Shown here: one piece after another, positions 39,839-49,912 of the stretch
Position numbering within the stretch: the first letter of the stretch is position 1
Layout: the number at the start of each line of letters is the position of its first letter
Source of the DNA: an uncultured Gilliamella sp.
Lineage (GTDB): Bacteria; Pseudomonadota; Gammaproteobacteria; Enterobacterales; Orbaceae
Length of the DNA stretch: 64,000 nucleotides
Reading direction: 5' to 3'
Assembly (NCBI GenBank): GCA_946481345.1
Contig: CAMLMY010000009.1
Span: 1-64,000, forward strand
The notes under the pieces: model-generated
Told to the model about the DNA's origin: nothing
Database searches by the model: none
Seen by the model: the letters and a program-made list of their open reading frames with translations, nothing else
Program-made: the position numbers and the translations under genes

Positions 39839-40495
39839 TTATGCGGCTAATGAAACTCTTAACTTAGTAATGTTGTCTGTGATATTGCCATTGAATAAAT
39901 ATCCCCCAGAGACAAAAATATTTGCTCCAGCATCGCGACAATACTTAATGGTTTTGTCATCAATACTTCCGTCGACTTCGATATCAATATTGTAATTACT
40001 GACCAAAGATCTAACTCGTTTTATCTTATCCACTACGGACATTAAAAAATGTTGTCCTCCCTCACCAGGATTAACTGTCATAAGTAAAACCATATCAATA
40101 TCATTTAAAAGATATTTTATATTTTCTTCGGAAGTGCCGGGATTAAGCACTATTCCAGCTTTTATTCCCGCCTTACGAATTTTCTGCAAACAACTTATGT
40201 GGCGATTAGTCGCTTCTTGATGAATTGTGATAATGTCTGCTCCGGCTGCAATGATACTGTCTAAATGCACTTCAGGTTTTTGCACCATTAAATGGACATC
40301 AAGTGGTAAATGTGTTAATTTTTTTAGAGCTTTAATGTGATCAGCCCCAAAGGCTATGCGTTCAACAAAATGCCCATCCATTACATCTACATGTAATAGT
40401 TCGACCTCATTTTTTTCTAGTTCTGTCAATTGTTGCTTTAACATACCTAAATTAGCAGCAAAAACAGATGGTGAGAGTTTAAATTTGTTTGCCAT
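39839..40495 (-). CDS. Ribulose-phosphate 3-epimerase family (Rpe/AlsE/SgcE-like)
   Basis: 218 aa; LSPSVFAANLGMLKQQL, LHVDVMDGHFVERIAFG, VNPGEGGQHF, EVDGSI. Confidence 0.88.
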   Translation of the reverse strand: MANKFKLSPSVFAANLGMLKQQLTELEKNEVELLHVDVMDGHFVERIAFGADHIKALKKLTHLPLDVHLMVQKPEVHLDSIIAAGADIITIHQEATNRHISCLQKIRKAGIKAGIVLNPGTSEENIKYLLNDIDMVLLMTVNPGEGGQHFLMSVVDKIKRVRSLVSNYNIDIEVDGSIDDKTIKYCRDAGANIFVSGGYLFNGNITDNITKLRVSLAA

Positions 40496-40524
40496 GTATT
40501 ATTTCCTTATTCATAAAAATATAT

Positions 40525-41814
40525 TTAAGAAAAAACTTCTATTAATCTATGTATTAATGAAACCAAAATGCTTCCTGGATTCCAGCCAAAATGACCACCA
40601 TCGGTTACTGTGGCATTTGGATTTGTGGCGAAGATATCTAAGCCTGCATACTTCATCATCGCTGTTGCTTCTGGAGCAAAATAGTTAGCGCTAAAGCAGA
40701 CAAAATACATGCAGATTATTGATAGTAAGGTGCTACGAAATACATTTCCCTTACTGGCTAAGACAATCATAGGTGTCAAATAACAAACTTGAGCGAGTAA
40801 ACCTAAAGGAAAAAACGTCATATTAGGAATAAGGAAAGCAAATCCGATAACAAATGGTATAGTGATTGCGGTTACGGTAATACAAGCAGGATCGCCAAGT
40901 CCTAAGGCAATGTCCATGCCTATATAAAACTTACCATCACTACCACTAACATGTTTTTTGATAAATGTTGTTGCTGCATTACCTATTGGTGTTACGCCCT
41001 CCATCATAATTCCTACCATTCTTGGAATAAGTATCATGACTGCTGCAAATCCCATACAAATGGTGAGAATTGTTGGAATATTTTGTTGAGTTAATATGCC
41101 TAAAAATGCACCAACAAAAATACCAATAAAGGTAGGATCTCCAAAAATACCTAATTTACTTTCAATTTTATCCATATTTATTTCAAGATTTTTAATAAAA
41201 GGAATAAAATCAATTAGTTTATTTAAAAATACGGCAATTGGATAAATTAAAGCAACAAAAGCTAAAGTAGTGCATGTGGTTCCCTCTAAACCAAAATATT
41301 CCTCCCATTTAGGAGCAACCCATTTAGCACAAAATAATGTAATAACAGATAAGCCGATTGTGACTAAAACACCAATGAATATATTGTTAAATAGAGCAAT
41401 GGCTAAAGCTCCCGGAATCATGAAGTGAATGAAGTTCCATACATCAACATTAATTACATTAACAACTTTTATTTTGATTAATAAAATATTTAATAAAATG
41501 ATCAACGGAATACACAATACCACTGCTGGGATAGACCAAGCGGCACCACCGATTGCAGCAAATCCTACATCAATCGTTGTAAAACCTGACCCAAGCTTTT
41601 CATAATAGGCGATAACTGGGTTTATTGTTGCCATTAGTAGGTTAAGCACTAGTACTAAACCTTGAAAACCAATTCCAACGAGTAAACCTGATTTAATTGC
41701 TGAACCAATTCGCATACGGAAAAACAAACCTAGTAGCATGATAACTACGGGTAGCAATACTACTGCACCTAGTTTTGAAACGGTTTCAAAAAAAGTTTGT
41801 AATATATCCATCAT
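40525..41814 (-). CDS. PTS galactitol-type IIC component (set 1)
   Basis: 429 aa; GatC family (GGAAWSIPAVVLCIPLIILLNILLIK...VNVDVWNFIHFMIPGALA; MMEGVTPIGNAA). Confidence 0.88.
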   Translation of the reverse strand: MMDILQTFFETVSKLGAVVLLPVVIMLLGLFFRMRIGSAIKSGLLVGIGFQGLVLVLNLLMATINPVIAYYEKLGSGFTTIDVGFAAIGGAAWSIPAVVLCIPLIILLNILLIKIKVVNVINVDVWNFIHFMIPGALAIALFNNIFIGVLVTIGLSVITLFCAKWVAPKWEEYFGLEGTTCTTLAFVALIYPIAVFLNKLIDFIPFIKNLEINMDKIESKLGIFGDPTFIGIFVGAFLGILTQQNIPTILTICMGFAAVMILIPRMVGIMMEGVTPIGNAATTFIKKHVSGSDGKFYIGMDIALGLGDPACITVTAITIPFVIGFAFLIPNMTFFPLGLLAQVCYLTPMIVLASKGNVFRSTLLSIICMYFVCFSANYFAPEATAMMKYAGLDIFATNPNATVTDGGHFGWNPGSILVSLIHRLIEVFS

Positions 41815-41825
41815 AGTTATGCTCC

Positions 41826-42143
41826 TTATGCGTTAGATAAAATCTCTTGGCATAGTTGCAATAGTTTGTCTTTTACTAAATCAACGTTAACACCAGAAAT
41901 AAGACCAAAAACACTCATATGTGGAATGGTTAATGCTTTTTTATAATTAGCGGTTGTGAGTACTAAATCAAAATTTTGCTGTTTACCCTCCAATTCTCCT
42001 AAAGTACATTTACTAATTTTTGCTGTTATACCAGCACTTTCTAATATATTTTTTACTGCATCAACAGCAACTGTTGACGTTGCTACACCACTTCCACAGG
42101 CAACAATGATATTTAATTGTTTGGACATAATTTTTCCTTTCAT
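41826..42143 (-). CDS. PTS galactitol-type IIB component (set 1)
   Basis: 105 aa ORF; P-loop cysteine IIVACGSGVATSTVA. Confidence 0.88.
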   Translation of the reverse strand: MKGKIMSKQLNIIVACGSGVATSTVAVDAVKNILESAGITAKISKCTLGELEGKQQNFDLVLTTANYKKALTIPHMSVFGLISGVNVDLVKDKLLQLCQEILSNA

Positions 42144-42201
42144 CTATTTTATTCATCAGTAATTTTTAAATTAGTGATGAATAAAAATTTAGTATAATTA
42201 T

Positions 42202-42651
42202 CTATTTGTTTATATGCTGATTGATTAATTGTTCAACTTGTAAGCAGCTAAGGTTTTGACAGTTGTCAACGAAAATTTCATCTTGAAATAAAGCAAACAA
42301 CCGCTGGAGTATCGTCAAGTGTTGATTACTGGTTGATAAAGCTAGGTTGAATATTAATTGACAACTGACTTTTAAATCAGAATCTTCCATTTGTCCAAAC
42401 TCAACACCTTTAGAGGAACGAACTAAACTAATAGCATCAGACTTTACCAATTGATAATTTGCATGAGGTATAGCTATCCCTATTCCGTTACTCATAAGTA
42501 ATCCTGTAGGATAATCTTTTTCACGATCAATACATGCAGTAATGTAATCAGCTTGGATATAATCTTTTTCTAACAAATAAGAACCTGATGCGTTAATTAC
42601 TTCTTGATATATTTTGATACTGTTATCTAAATCATGAACTAAAATATGCAT
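42202..42651 (-). CDS. PTS IIA component (GatA/fructose-mannitol type)
   Basis: 149 aa; phosphohistidine motif GIAIPHANYQ. Confidence 0.88.
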   Translation of the reverse strand: MHILVHDLDNSIKIYQEVINASGSYLLEKDYIQADYITACIDREKDYPTGLLMSNGIGIAIPHANYQLVKSDAISLVRSSKGVEFGQMEDSDLKVSCQLIFNLALSTSNQHLTILQRLFALFQDEIFVDNCQNLSCLQVEQLINQHINK

Positions 42652-42661
42652 AAACTACCTC

Positions 42662-42946
42662 TTATTTAGTAAGTTCTTTTTTTACTGCATCAAAAATTGC
42701 TTCTTCGCCAATACCGGTAAGCAAACCAGCACCAACAATTACTTTAGTTGTAATATCAGGATTATCGATTTTGGTTGATGACACGACTAAATCGTAGCCA
42801 TTAAACGTATCAGCTGAACATGCCATGAGTGAGGATTTATCCACTTGTGCAACAATACTTTGTTCTTTCAGATAATCTTGTAAAATTGAAACCATAATTG
42901 ATGATGAAGCAATTCCATTTCCACAAACCACTAAAACTTTTTTCAT
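42662..42946 (-). CDS. PTS galactitol-type IIB component (set 2)
   Basis: 94 aa; KVLVVCGNGIASSSIMV. Confidence 0.88.
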   Translation of the reverse strand: MKKVLVVCGNGIASSSIMVSILQDYLKEQSIVAQVDKSSLMACSADTFNGYDLVVSSTKIDNPDITTKVIVGAGLLTGIGEEAIFDAVKKELTK

Positions 42947-44310
42947 TTTGAGACCTCGCTATTAATGTTTGAATTTCTTTGTTTTTTCTTCAATAAATAA
43001 CCTACTGATAGTAAAATCAGACCAATTAACGCATAACCTAGTATTCCTATGTGGCTAGTTGCGGCAAACAGTCCTGTAAATGGATTTGCAGATGGATTCA
43101 ATGAGGTATACATCACAGAAGCATCAGGATTGGTTCCAAATTCTTGAAATACTTCATTTGTTGCAGGAGTCATCCACGAAGCGATATATAAACCACCGCC
43201 AAATAAAAAAATTGAAGTGATCCATGTACGAATGATATTGCCTTTAAATACTGGTACCATACAGGCAATAAAGAATACAAATTGAGATAAGTCACCTAAT
43301 GGCATTACCTTATTACCGGGTAAAATTACGGCTAAGATGACAATGACTGGTATAAGCAATAATGCGGGTGCAATTACTGATGGGTTACCAACAATTAACG
43401 CAGTATCCATACCAACAGTAATATCACGATTTGGGAAGCGTTTAACTAGTTTTTTTCGAACTACATTTGATAACGGTACTAATCCTTCCATCATTATGGA
43501 AGTCATCCTTGGTAATAACAACATAACAGCTGCTAAATACATTCCCAATTGTAAGCTAGAAATGATAGTGTGATAGGGGCTTTGCCATGAATAACCACAA
43601 AAACCAAGTAAAACTCCAATAATAAAACCAACAATGGTTGGATCACCAAGTACACCAAAGCGTTTTTGAATTGTTTCTGCTGTAATACTCAGATTTTTAA
43701 AACCAGGAATACGGTCATAAACCCAATTGAAAGGGTAAGCAAAAATGAGATAAGTATTTGCTACTGGGTGAGAAATGGATACACCTTCGGGTAAATTATA
43801 AAACTGTTCATTATTTTTAGCGCCAATATCGGCCGCTATTAATGCCCAAATATGGAAGAGTGCTGCTGTTAATACTCCATATAGAAAACTTCCAGAGTAA
43901 ACACCAACAATAGCCCCCATTGATGCATTTTGATGTAAATTGAACACATCAACATTAACGCAATCTGTTATTTTTAAAATAAGGAGTAGTACATTAACAA
44001 ATACACATAATGGAATAATAATTGGTCCCATACTAGAACCGAATCCCATTACGGCAGTAGCAGCGCCTCCGACATCAATTGCACTAAGTGAAGATCCTGT
44101 ACTTTCAGCAAGTCCAGTAACTGCAGGAGCCATCTTGTCTAGCATAAATTTAATTGTCATACTTAATGCTATAAAGCCAATACCAACTTTCATTGCAGAA
44201 GATATACATTCTGAAATAGGTCGACCAAGACCAGCCATGAGTATTAAAAAAATAATAGGGATAAAGATAAAATTACCTAAATCATTAATAAATTGCGTGA
44301 TTAGTTCCAT
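42943..44310 (-). CDS. PTS galactitol-type IIC component (set 2)
   Basis: 455 aa; GatC family (VNVDVFNLHQNASMGAIVG; MMEGLVPLSNVVRKK); 4-bp overlap with the IIB gene. Confidence 0.88.
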   Translation of the reverse strand: MELITQFINDLGNFIFIPIIFLILMAGLGRPISECISSAMKVGIGFIALSMTIKFMLDKMAPAVTGLAESTGSSLSAIDVGGAATAVMGFGSSMGPIIIPLCVFVNVLLLILKITDCVNVDVFNLHQNASMGAIVGVYSGSFLYGVLTAALFHIWALIAADIGAKNNEQFYNLPEGVSISHPVANTYLIFAYPFNWVYDRIPGFKNLSITAETIQKRFGVLGDPTIVGFIIGVLLGFCGYSWQSPYHTIISSLQLGMYLAAVMLLLPRMTSIMMEGLVPLSNVVRKKLVKRFPNRDITVGMDTALIVGNPSVIAPALLLIPVIVILAVILPGNKVMPLGDLSQFVFFIACMVPVFKGNIIRTWITSIFLFGGGLYIASWMTPATNEVFQEFGTNPDASVMYTSLNPSANPFTGLFAATSHIGILGYALIGLILLSVGYLLKKKQRNSNINSEVSK

Positions 44311-44328
44311 AAGATGCTCCTTTGTTAC

Positions 44329-44850
44329 TTATTCATCAGCTCTAAAACCCATATTCCATGCAACATGCATAGGTTTGACTAATAGAGCATTGTCATTACG
44401 TTCTGCTTCTAATAAGTTTTTTTTCGAGTTTTCGCGAGCAGTAGTAAAATCAAAAGGTTCATCAAGCCAAGCGTCAATGATCATTTTTGTATACTCAAGC
44501 CCATTGACTCGGCAACCAATACCGATGATTTGCGCATTATTACTGAGTCTGGCTCGTTTGGCTGAATAAGGATTGGTTACTGCAGTGGCACGAATACCCC
44601 AATGTTTATTTGCTTGACAAGTAAAACCAATTCCAGTTCCACAGATATAAATACCTAAACGGCAAATATCTTTTTGAATCAGCACTGACATTTCATCTGC
44701 CAATTTGGCGAATGTATTGACACCATCATCCTTGACCTTTACTGGGTCATAAACGACCTCAGCATTTTTTTCATCAATTAAGTATTGTTTAATGGCTTGT
44801 TTATATTCAAATCCCAGATCATCGCATGCGATAGCAATTTTTGTTTTCAT
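44329..44850 (-). CDS. RpiB/LacA/LacB family sugar-phosphate isomerase
   Basis: 173 aa; IAIACDDLGFEYKQAIKQYL...YICGTGIGFTCQANKHWGIRA...NNAQIIGIG. Confidence 0.88.
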   Translation of the reverse strand: MKTKIAIACDDLGFEYKQAIKQYLIDEKNAEVVYDPVKVKDDGVNTFAKLADEMSVLIQKDICRLGIYICGTGIGFTCQANKHWGIRATAVTNPYSAKRARLSNNAQIIGIGCRVNGLEYTKMIIDAWLDEPFDFTTARENSKKNLLEAERNDNALLVKPMHVAWNMGFRADE

Positions 44851-44888
44851 CAGTTTTCCTCATTTAGATTTAGTAACCAACTTTATAG

Positions 44889-45015
44889 TTGGTTTTTATT
44901 GGTAAGTCAATGTGATCTGCGTCACAAAAATAATAAGATTATGTTTTTTATTTAATTAAAAACCAATTTATGCCAATTTTGTGTTGGTATTTAATATTAA
45001 GTCAATTGGTTTTTT
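44889..45015. promoter_or_regulatory. Cluster of TTGGTTTTTA-type repeats between the PTS operon and its DeoR regulator
   Basis: TTGGTTTTTA at 44889-44898, inverted TAAAAACCAA at 44957-44966, TTGGTTTTTT at 45006-45015. Confidence 0.55.
44911..44926. promoter_or_regulatory. CRP-cAMP binding site
   Basis: TGTGAtctgcgTCACA, exact TGTGA-N6-TCACA, upstream of the PTS operon. Confidence 0.8.
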
Positions 45016-45137
45016 TAGAAAAGTAGTTAAGATAAATGAGGAATAAGTTAGATTCTGTTGTAAAATATCGGCAAAAATAAAAAAGATAACTATTAATAAC
45101 ACCAATACCCATACTAAAATAATTGAGATTGTTAACT

Positions 45138-45893
45138 ATGCACTTAATGAATGAGAGAAGAGAATTAATTTTAGAAGAGTTGATTACAGCGGGAACTGTG
45201 TATGTAAGTGAACTAGCTCGTAAATATCAAGTAACTTATGAAACTATTCGCAAAGATCTATCTCAATTAGAAAAAAAAGGATTTTTAGTTAAATGTCATG
45301 GCGGTGCAACGCTTAAACAAGGTGCTATTGAGAATCCATTCAAAATTAGAGAAAAAGAAAATGCAAGCTTAAAAAAGAGTATCGCACAAAAAGCATTAAC
45401 GCTTCTTCCAGATAATTGCTCAATAATTATCGGTACAGGAAGTACAGCATTAGAACTAGCTAAATTATTAGTGTATCGTTCTGGTTTCAAAATTTTCACG
45501 GACTCTCTACCTGTAGCTAACATATTGATTTCGTCAGAAAATCAAGTGTTTTTATTTGGTGGTGAATTACGTGACAAAAGTTCATCTGTATTTGGAGGTT
45601 GGGCGCTATCAATGATCAACGAAATCCAAGTTGATGTCTGCTTTTTAGGAACTGATGGCTTTAGCAATTTAAACGGCCCTTCTAGTCCTTCGTCTTCAGA
45701 TGCCTACATAGATAAAGTGATCATTGCACATTCGGATAAAAGATATATTTTAGGTGACTATACTAAATTCAGTCGTAAAAGCTTATATAAAATTTGTGAT
45801 TGGGGTGAAATTACCGCGTTAATTACTAATGATATGGCAGACGCCTCACAAGTTATGGAGTTAGAAAAGCAGACACGTGTGATTTTGTGCTAG
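45138..45893 (+). CDS. DeoR/GlpR-family regulator of the PTS locus
   Basis: DeoR HTH (RRELILEELITAGTVYVSELARKYQVTYETIRKDLSQLEKKGFLVKCHGGATL) and sensor domain. Start approximate. Confidence 0.9.
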   Translation: MHLMNERRELILEELITAGTVYVSELARKYQVTYETIRKDLSQLEKKGFLVKCHGGATLKQGAIENPFKIREKENASLKKSIAQKALTLLPDNCSIIIGTGSTALELAKLLVYRSGFKIFTDSLPVANILISSENQVFLFGGELRDKSSSVFGGWALSMINEIQVDVCFLGTDGFSNLNGPSSPSSSDAYIDKVIIAHSDKRYILGDYTKFSRKSLYKICDWGEITALITNDMADASQVMELEKQTRVILC

Positions 45894-46068
45894 CAAAATA
45901 TTGTTGTTTGATAGGTTAATCGCCTTATTTTAAATGTTACTTTCTTAAACTGAATTACTCAGTATTCTAAACCTTAAACTTTGTTTATTGTTTTTCTTTA
46001 TCAACAAAATATCCCACCTCTAATTTTAATAAATAATGGTTAAAAAAAGAGGGGGAAAGTTGATTAAA

Positions 46069-47616
46069 TTATTTCACCATCAATTGACCCATCATACCCA
46101 GTGTTTCATGTTCAACTATGTGGCAATGATACATGCGTAATCCTGGCATATTTTGTTGAATTTTTATGGTGATTTTTTCATGTGGGCGCAGATTAATGGT
46201 ATCTTTTAATGCTGCATATTTAGGTGGATTCTTTTTACCATTTAATTCATGTGAAACGACGGTAAACTGTGCTCCATGTATATGAAAGTTATGATCCATG
46301 TGAGAGTTATTAAAAATTGTCCATTCTTCAACTTCATGAATTTTACTTTCTAAATCAATTCGTTGCATATCATGGCGTTTGCCGTTTATTAAAAATAGCA
46401 TCCCTCCTCGAGGTTCTTTTACATCCATAACTTCGGTATATTCAAGTGTTTTATGGGCAGTTGCTTGCCCTAATTTTGGCAATTCTCGTAACGTTGACGG
46501 TAAGGTTATAGGGGAGGATTCTGTCAAAGCTAATTCACCAAGTATGATATCTTGCTCTGGGGGGACATTGCCCATTTTTCCACGATGGTATCCAATTGAT
46601 TGTAAATATACTGTACCCGATTGTTTAGGAACAATAACCAATTCAGCGCGTTCAGCTGGTGATAATAATAGCGGTGAATTTAGTTGAACAGGTTTAGGCA
46701 TCAATCCTCCATCTGTGCCAACCAAGTAAACATCGCAGCCAGGAATTGATAAATTAAGATAACGGCCAGAACACGCATTCCAAATACGCACTCTAGTTGC
46801 ACTTTTTACGGTAATTTTAGGACGATAAGCACCATTAATTAATACAAATTGACCTTCGCGTCCATTCATCCAATCAACCATTGAATTATCGGCAATTTCT
46901 CCTTTATCGGTTAATTTTAAATCAGAAAAGAACCAGTTTTGTTCAGGAAAAGAGGCAAGTGGATCTTTTTTACTGCGTACAATAAACATTCCAGCTAATC
47001 CTCTTGCAATCTGTTCGGAAACGGTTTCATGCCCATGTGGATGGTACCAATATGTACCTGCATTGCCTTCTGGAATAGTAAATTCATAAGTTCGGCTACT
47101 GCCAGCAGGGATTTCGTCTTGTGGATTACCATCTTGATTGGATGGAATGAGTAAACCATGCCAATGTACCGTTGTGGCTTGCGGTATACTGTTTTTGACG
47201 GTTATTTTAACTTTATCGCCTTCGAAAGCTTCAATCGCAGGGCCCGGAATAGTGCCATTATATGCCCAAAATTCTGTTGTTAATTGTGGTGTTAATTTTA
47301 TTTTAACAGGTTTTGCTTCCAGATTTGCTTCGAATGTTCCTGGCTGGTCACTTGTATTTTTTAAACGAACTAACTCTGGTAAATCTTGACCTTGTGGTAA
47401 TGCTGAAGTAGGTAAAAGTTTTTGTGGCTTTTTGTTATGACTCATGTTCATATTCATATGTTCGTGGTGCATTCTATCCCCCTTTAGACATTCATCAGAA
47501 TTTGTTTCACACATGGTATTACTCATCGCAGAGTGATCCATTTTGGCAAAGGCTTTGGTAACGGCTAAACCACTTATAGCTGCAGTAAGATTTAATAAAA
47601 AAATTCGACGCTTCAT
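46069..47616 (-). CDS. Tat-exported multicopper oxidase (CueO-like)
   Basis: KRRIFLLNLTAAISGLAVTKAFA signal; copper ligand motifs HWHG, HPHGH, HMDHNFHIHG, YHCHIVEHETLGMMG. Start moved to MKRRIF at 47616. Confidence 0.92.
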   Translation of the reverse strand: MKRRIFLLNLTAAISGLAVTKAFAKMDHSAMSNTMCETNSDECLKGDRMHHEHMNMNMSHNKKPQKLLPTSALPQGQDLPELVRLKNTSDQPGTFEANLEAKPVKIKLTPQLTTEFWAYNGTIPGPAIEAFEGDKVKITVKNSIPQATTVHWHGLLIPSNQDGNPQDEIPAGSSRTYEFTIPEGNAGTYWYHPHGHETVSEQIARGLAGMFIVRSKKDPLASFPEQNWFFSDLKLTDKGEIADNSMVDWMNGREGQFVLINGAYRPKITVKSATRVRIWNACSGRYLNLSIPGCDVYLVGTDGGLMPKPVQLNSPLLLSPAERAELVIVPKQSGTVYLQSIGYHRGKMGNVPPEQDIILGELALTESSPITLPSTLRELPKLGQATAHKTLEYTEVMDVKEPRGGMLFLINGKRHDMQRIDLESKIHEVEEWTIFNNSHMDHNFHIHGAQFTVVSHELNGKKNPPKYAALKDTINLRPHEKITIKIQQNMPGLRMYHCHIVEHETLGMMGQLMVK

Positions 47617-47750
47617 AATATTCCTTTCATCATTTTTAAGAAAAACAAGGACTGTTTCGTTATTAACGATAGAATTAATAACCAAAAACAGTCACTTTTG
47701 TGATAATTGCTTAAACTAATTTTTGTTGCCAATGCAACTGAATCATTTAA

Positions 47751-48140
47751 TTAAGCAACTTTTGGTGGTTTTAATTCAGGAATAAATTCTTTAAATTGTG
47801 GAGCAAAGTTATATGAAAGATATTGTTCACGGTGTGGTGAAAACTCAACATTCAATACAATATTTGGTATTAGCGTATTACAGAGTGAACAATGGTTAAA
47901 GACAGTACAATTTGATAAACATTCTGATTTTTTTGTTAAAACATAACAACTATCATGGTTATTACTGACTTTTAACATGGATGATCTATGTTGTGAAACC
48001 ACAGCAACAGGCAAAGATGAATTTATGATGATAGATAAATGTCTTATAGAATAAACAAATAGAAATAAAATTATTGCTACTATTGCAATAATATAGGTTT
48101 GTTTATGGATGAATCTTAATGACATGTAAAATCTCACCAT
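47751..48140 (-). CDS. Cysteine-rich membrane-anchored small protein upstream of the multicopper oxidase
   Basis: 129 aa; one TM segment, then CYVLTKKSECLSNCTVFNHCSLC cluster and ...ELKPPKVA tail. Confidence 0.5.
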   Translation of the reverse strand: MVRFYMSLRFIHKQTYIIAIVAIILFLFVYSIRHLSIIINSSLPVAVVSQHRSSMLKVSNNHDSCYVLTKKSECLSNCTVFNHCSLCNTLIPNIVLNVEFSPHREQYLSYNFAPQFKEFIPELKPPKVA

Positions 48141-48620
48141 TCATCAAGTGGATAATATATAAACTTATTTTACTTAAAAAAGCATCAGATTTATACCATT
48201 TTTACATATATTGAAAATGGTAATGACTCATAAAAAATAAAAATCCAATATATTTAAAATATTAATTGCAGTTTAGGATGAGCAGTTATTAACATTATCC
48301 ATACAGAAAACCATTATTAAGTGCTGAATCATTTATCAATGATCAACTATTTTTACAATCATTTGTATCGCATTGAAATTTATTTCATAGATTTGATGAG
48401 TTAGGGGGAGTAAATAATTTAATCTAAAAATTATGCTAACCAATAAACTTTCATTAAATTGCAATCTTTTTTAATAAGATAATTGTTATTAATAACTGAA
48501 ATAAATAATCGTATTTGTTAGGTAAAAACTGATTCATTTTTTTAAATGTTTCAATTGGTTTGTTGATTGTTATCGAAATGAATTAATGGATTTTTCATTA
48601 GTAAGAATGAATTTTAAAAG

Positions 48621-48655
48621 TTGTTATTTATAACAAAAAGAGGTGACTTATCACC
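48621..48655. promoter_or_regulatory. Palindrome plus hairpin upstream of the glycosyltransferase gene
   Basis: TTGTTAT tt ATAACAA (48621-48636) followed by GGTGA ctta TCACC (48642-48655). Confidence 0.4.
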
Positions 48656-48842
48656 ACTAAATATTTATCAGTTAATTGATTTATAAATAAATTTTACAAA
48701 TGTTTTTTGATATTTTTAATCAAAATTACTATTAATAGTTATTGATTATAATTATTTGCACTATCTGCTTAAAATAATGGAGCTAATAATTAAGTGTTCT
48801 GTTATTATATTCGCCAATTACAATCATCAAAAAAATATTGAT

Positions 48843-49907
48843 ATGAAAATTCTCTTTGGTGTTCAAGGAACAGGAAATGGCCATGTCAGTCGTTGCCGAA
48901 CGTTAGCAAAAGCTTTAAAAGTAGCTGGTGCTGATGTTGACTATATTTTCAGCGGTCGTGATCCTAAAGACTATTTTGATATGCAAGCCTTTGGCAACTA
49001 TACTACTTATCGTGGTGTCTCTTTTGCAACAATGAATGGTAAAATCAACTTTCGTAAAACGGTACAACGAATTCGAGCTTTTCGACTCGTAAAAGATGTG
49101 CGTGAACTCGATTTATCAAAATATGATTGTATTATTAGTGATTTTGAGCCAGTTAGTGCATGGGCTGCTCACTATCAGCATCGAAACTGCTTAGGTATCA
49201 GTAATCAAGCTGTATGCCAATATCTAAAGCCTAAAGAATATGGTTTGATAGCGAATGTGATTATGAAGTATTATGCGCCTGTCACTAATCCTATTGGCTT
49301 ACATTGGTTTCATTTTGGGCATAAATTGATTCCGCCAATGATTGACACCTTTGACGTTACACCTACCGAAGATGGAAATATCATTGTTTATTTGCCATTT
49401 GAGGCATTAGATGAAATTGTACAATTGTTACAACAATTCCCAGATCATCAATTTATCTGTTTTCATCCAGATATAAAGCAACAGTCTCAACAAAAAAATA
49501 TCACTTTTCAACCTCTTGGTCGTGATAACTTTACCCATGCTTTAGTGAGTTGTTCTGGTATTATTTCCAACACAGGTTTTGCCCTAATTTCTGAAGCGTT
49601 AGTATTAGGTAAAAAGATTTTGACTAAGCCTGTATCAGGGCAATTTGAGCAAATCTATAATGCACAGTGTTTACACACTTTAGATATGGCTACTGTTATG
49701 GAGAATCTGAATAGTATTAAACTTAAGTATTGGTTGAGCTTACCTTCTCCTAAACCAACAATATATCCTGATGTAGCAACTGAATTAGCGAATTGGATAG
49801 TTTCCGGACAGACAGAGCCTTTACTTTCTCTAAGCCGTAGGCTTTGGAGTCAAACCATTTTTCCAGAAAATGTGAATCAACGAATTAAATCTTTAGGATA
49901 CGTGTAA
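48843..49907 (+). CDS. MJ1255/VC2487-type glycosyltransferase family protein
   Basis: [45 protein letters not shown]; start set at 48843. Confidence 0.82.
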   Translation: MKILFGVQGTGNGHVSRCRTLAKALKVAGADVDYIFSGRDPKDYFDMQAFGNYTTYRGVSFATMNGKINFRKTVQRIRAFRLVKDVRELDLSKYDCIISDFEPVSAWAAHYQHRNCLGISNQAVCQYLKPKEYGLIANVIMKYYAPVTNPIGLHWFHFGHKLIPPMIDTFDVTPTEDGNIIVYLPFEALDEIVQLLQQFPDHQFICFHPDIKQQSQQKNITFQPLGRDNFTHALVSCSGIISNTGFALISEALVLGKKILTKPVSGQFEQIYNAQCLHTLDMATVMENLNSIKLKYWLSLPSPKPTIYPDVATELANWIVSGQTEPLLSLSRRLWSQTIFPENVNQRIKSLGYV

Positions 49908-49912
49908 TTACT

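Noticed and set aside
43940-44569. 209-aa plus-strand ORF
   Set aside because: Antisense to the well-supported PTS IIC and RpiB-like genes; low-complexity composition typical of a shadow ORF.
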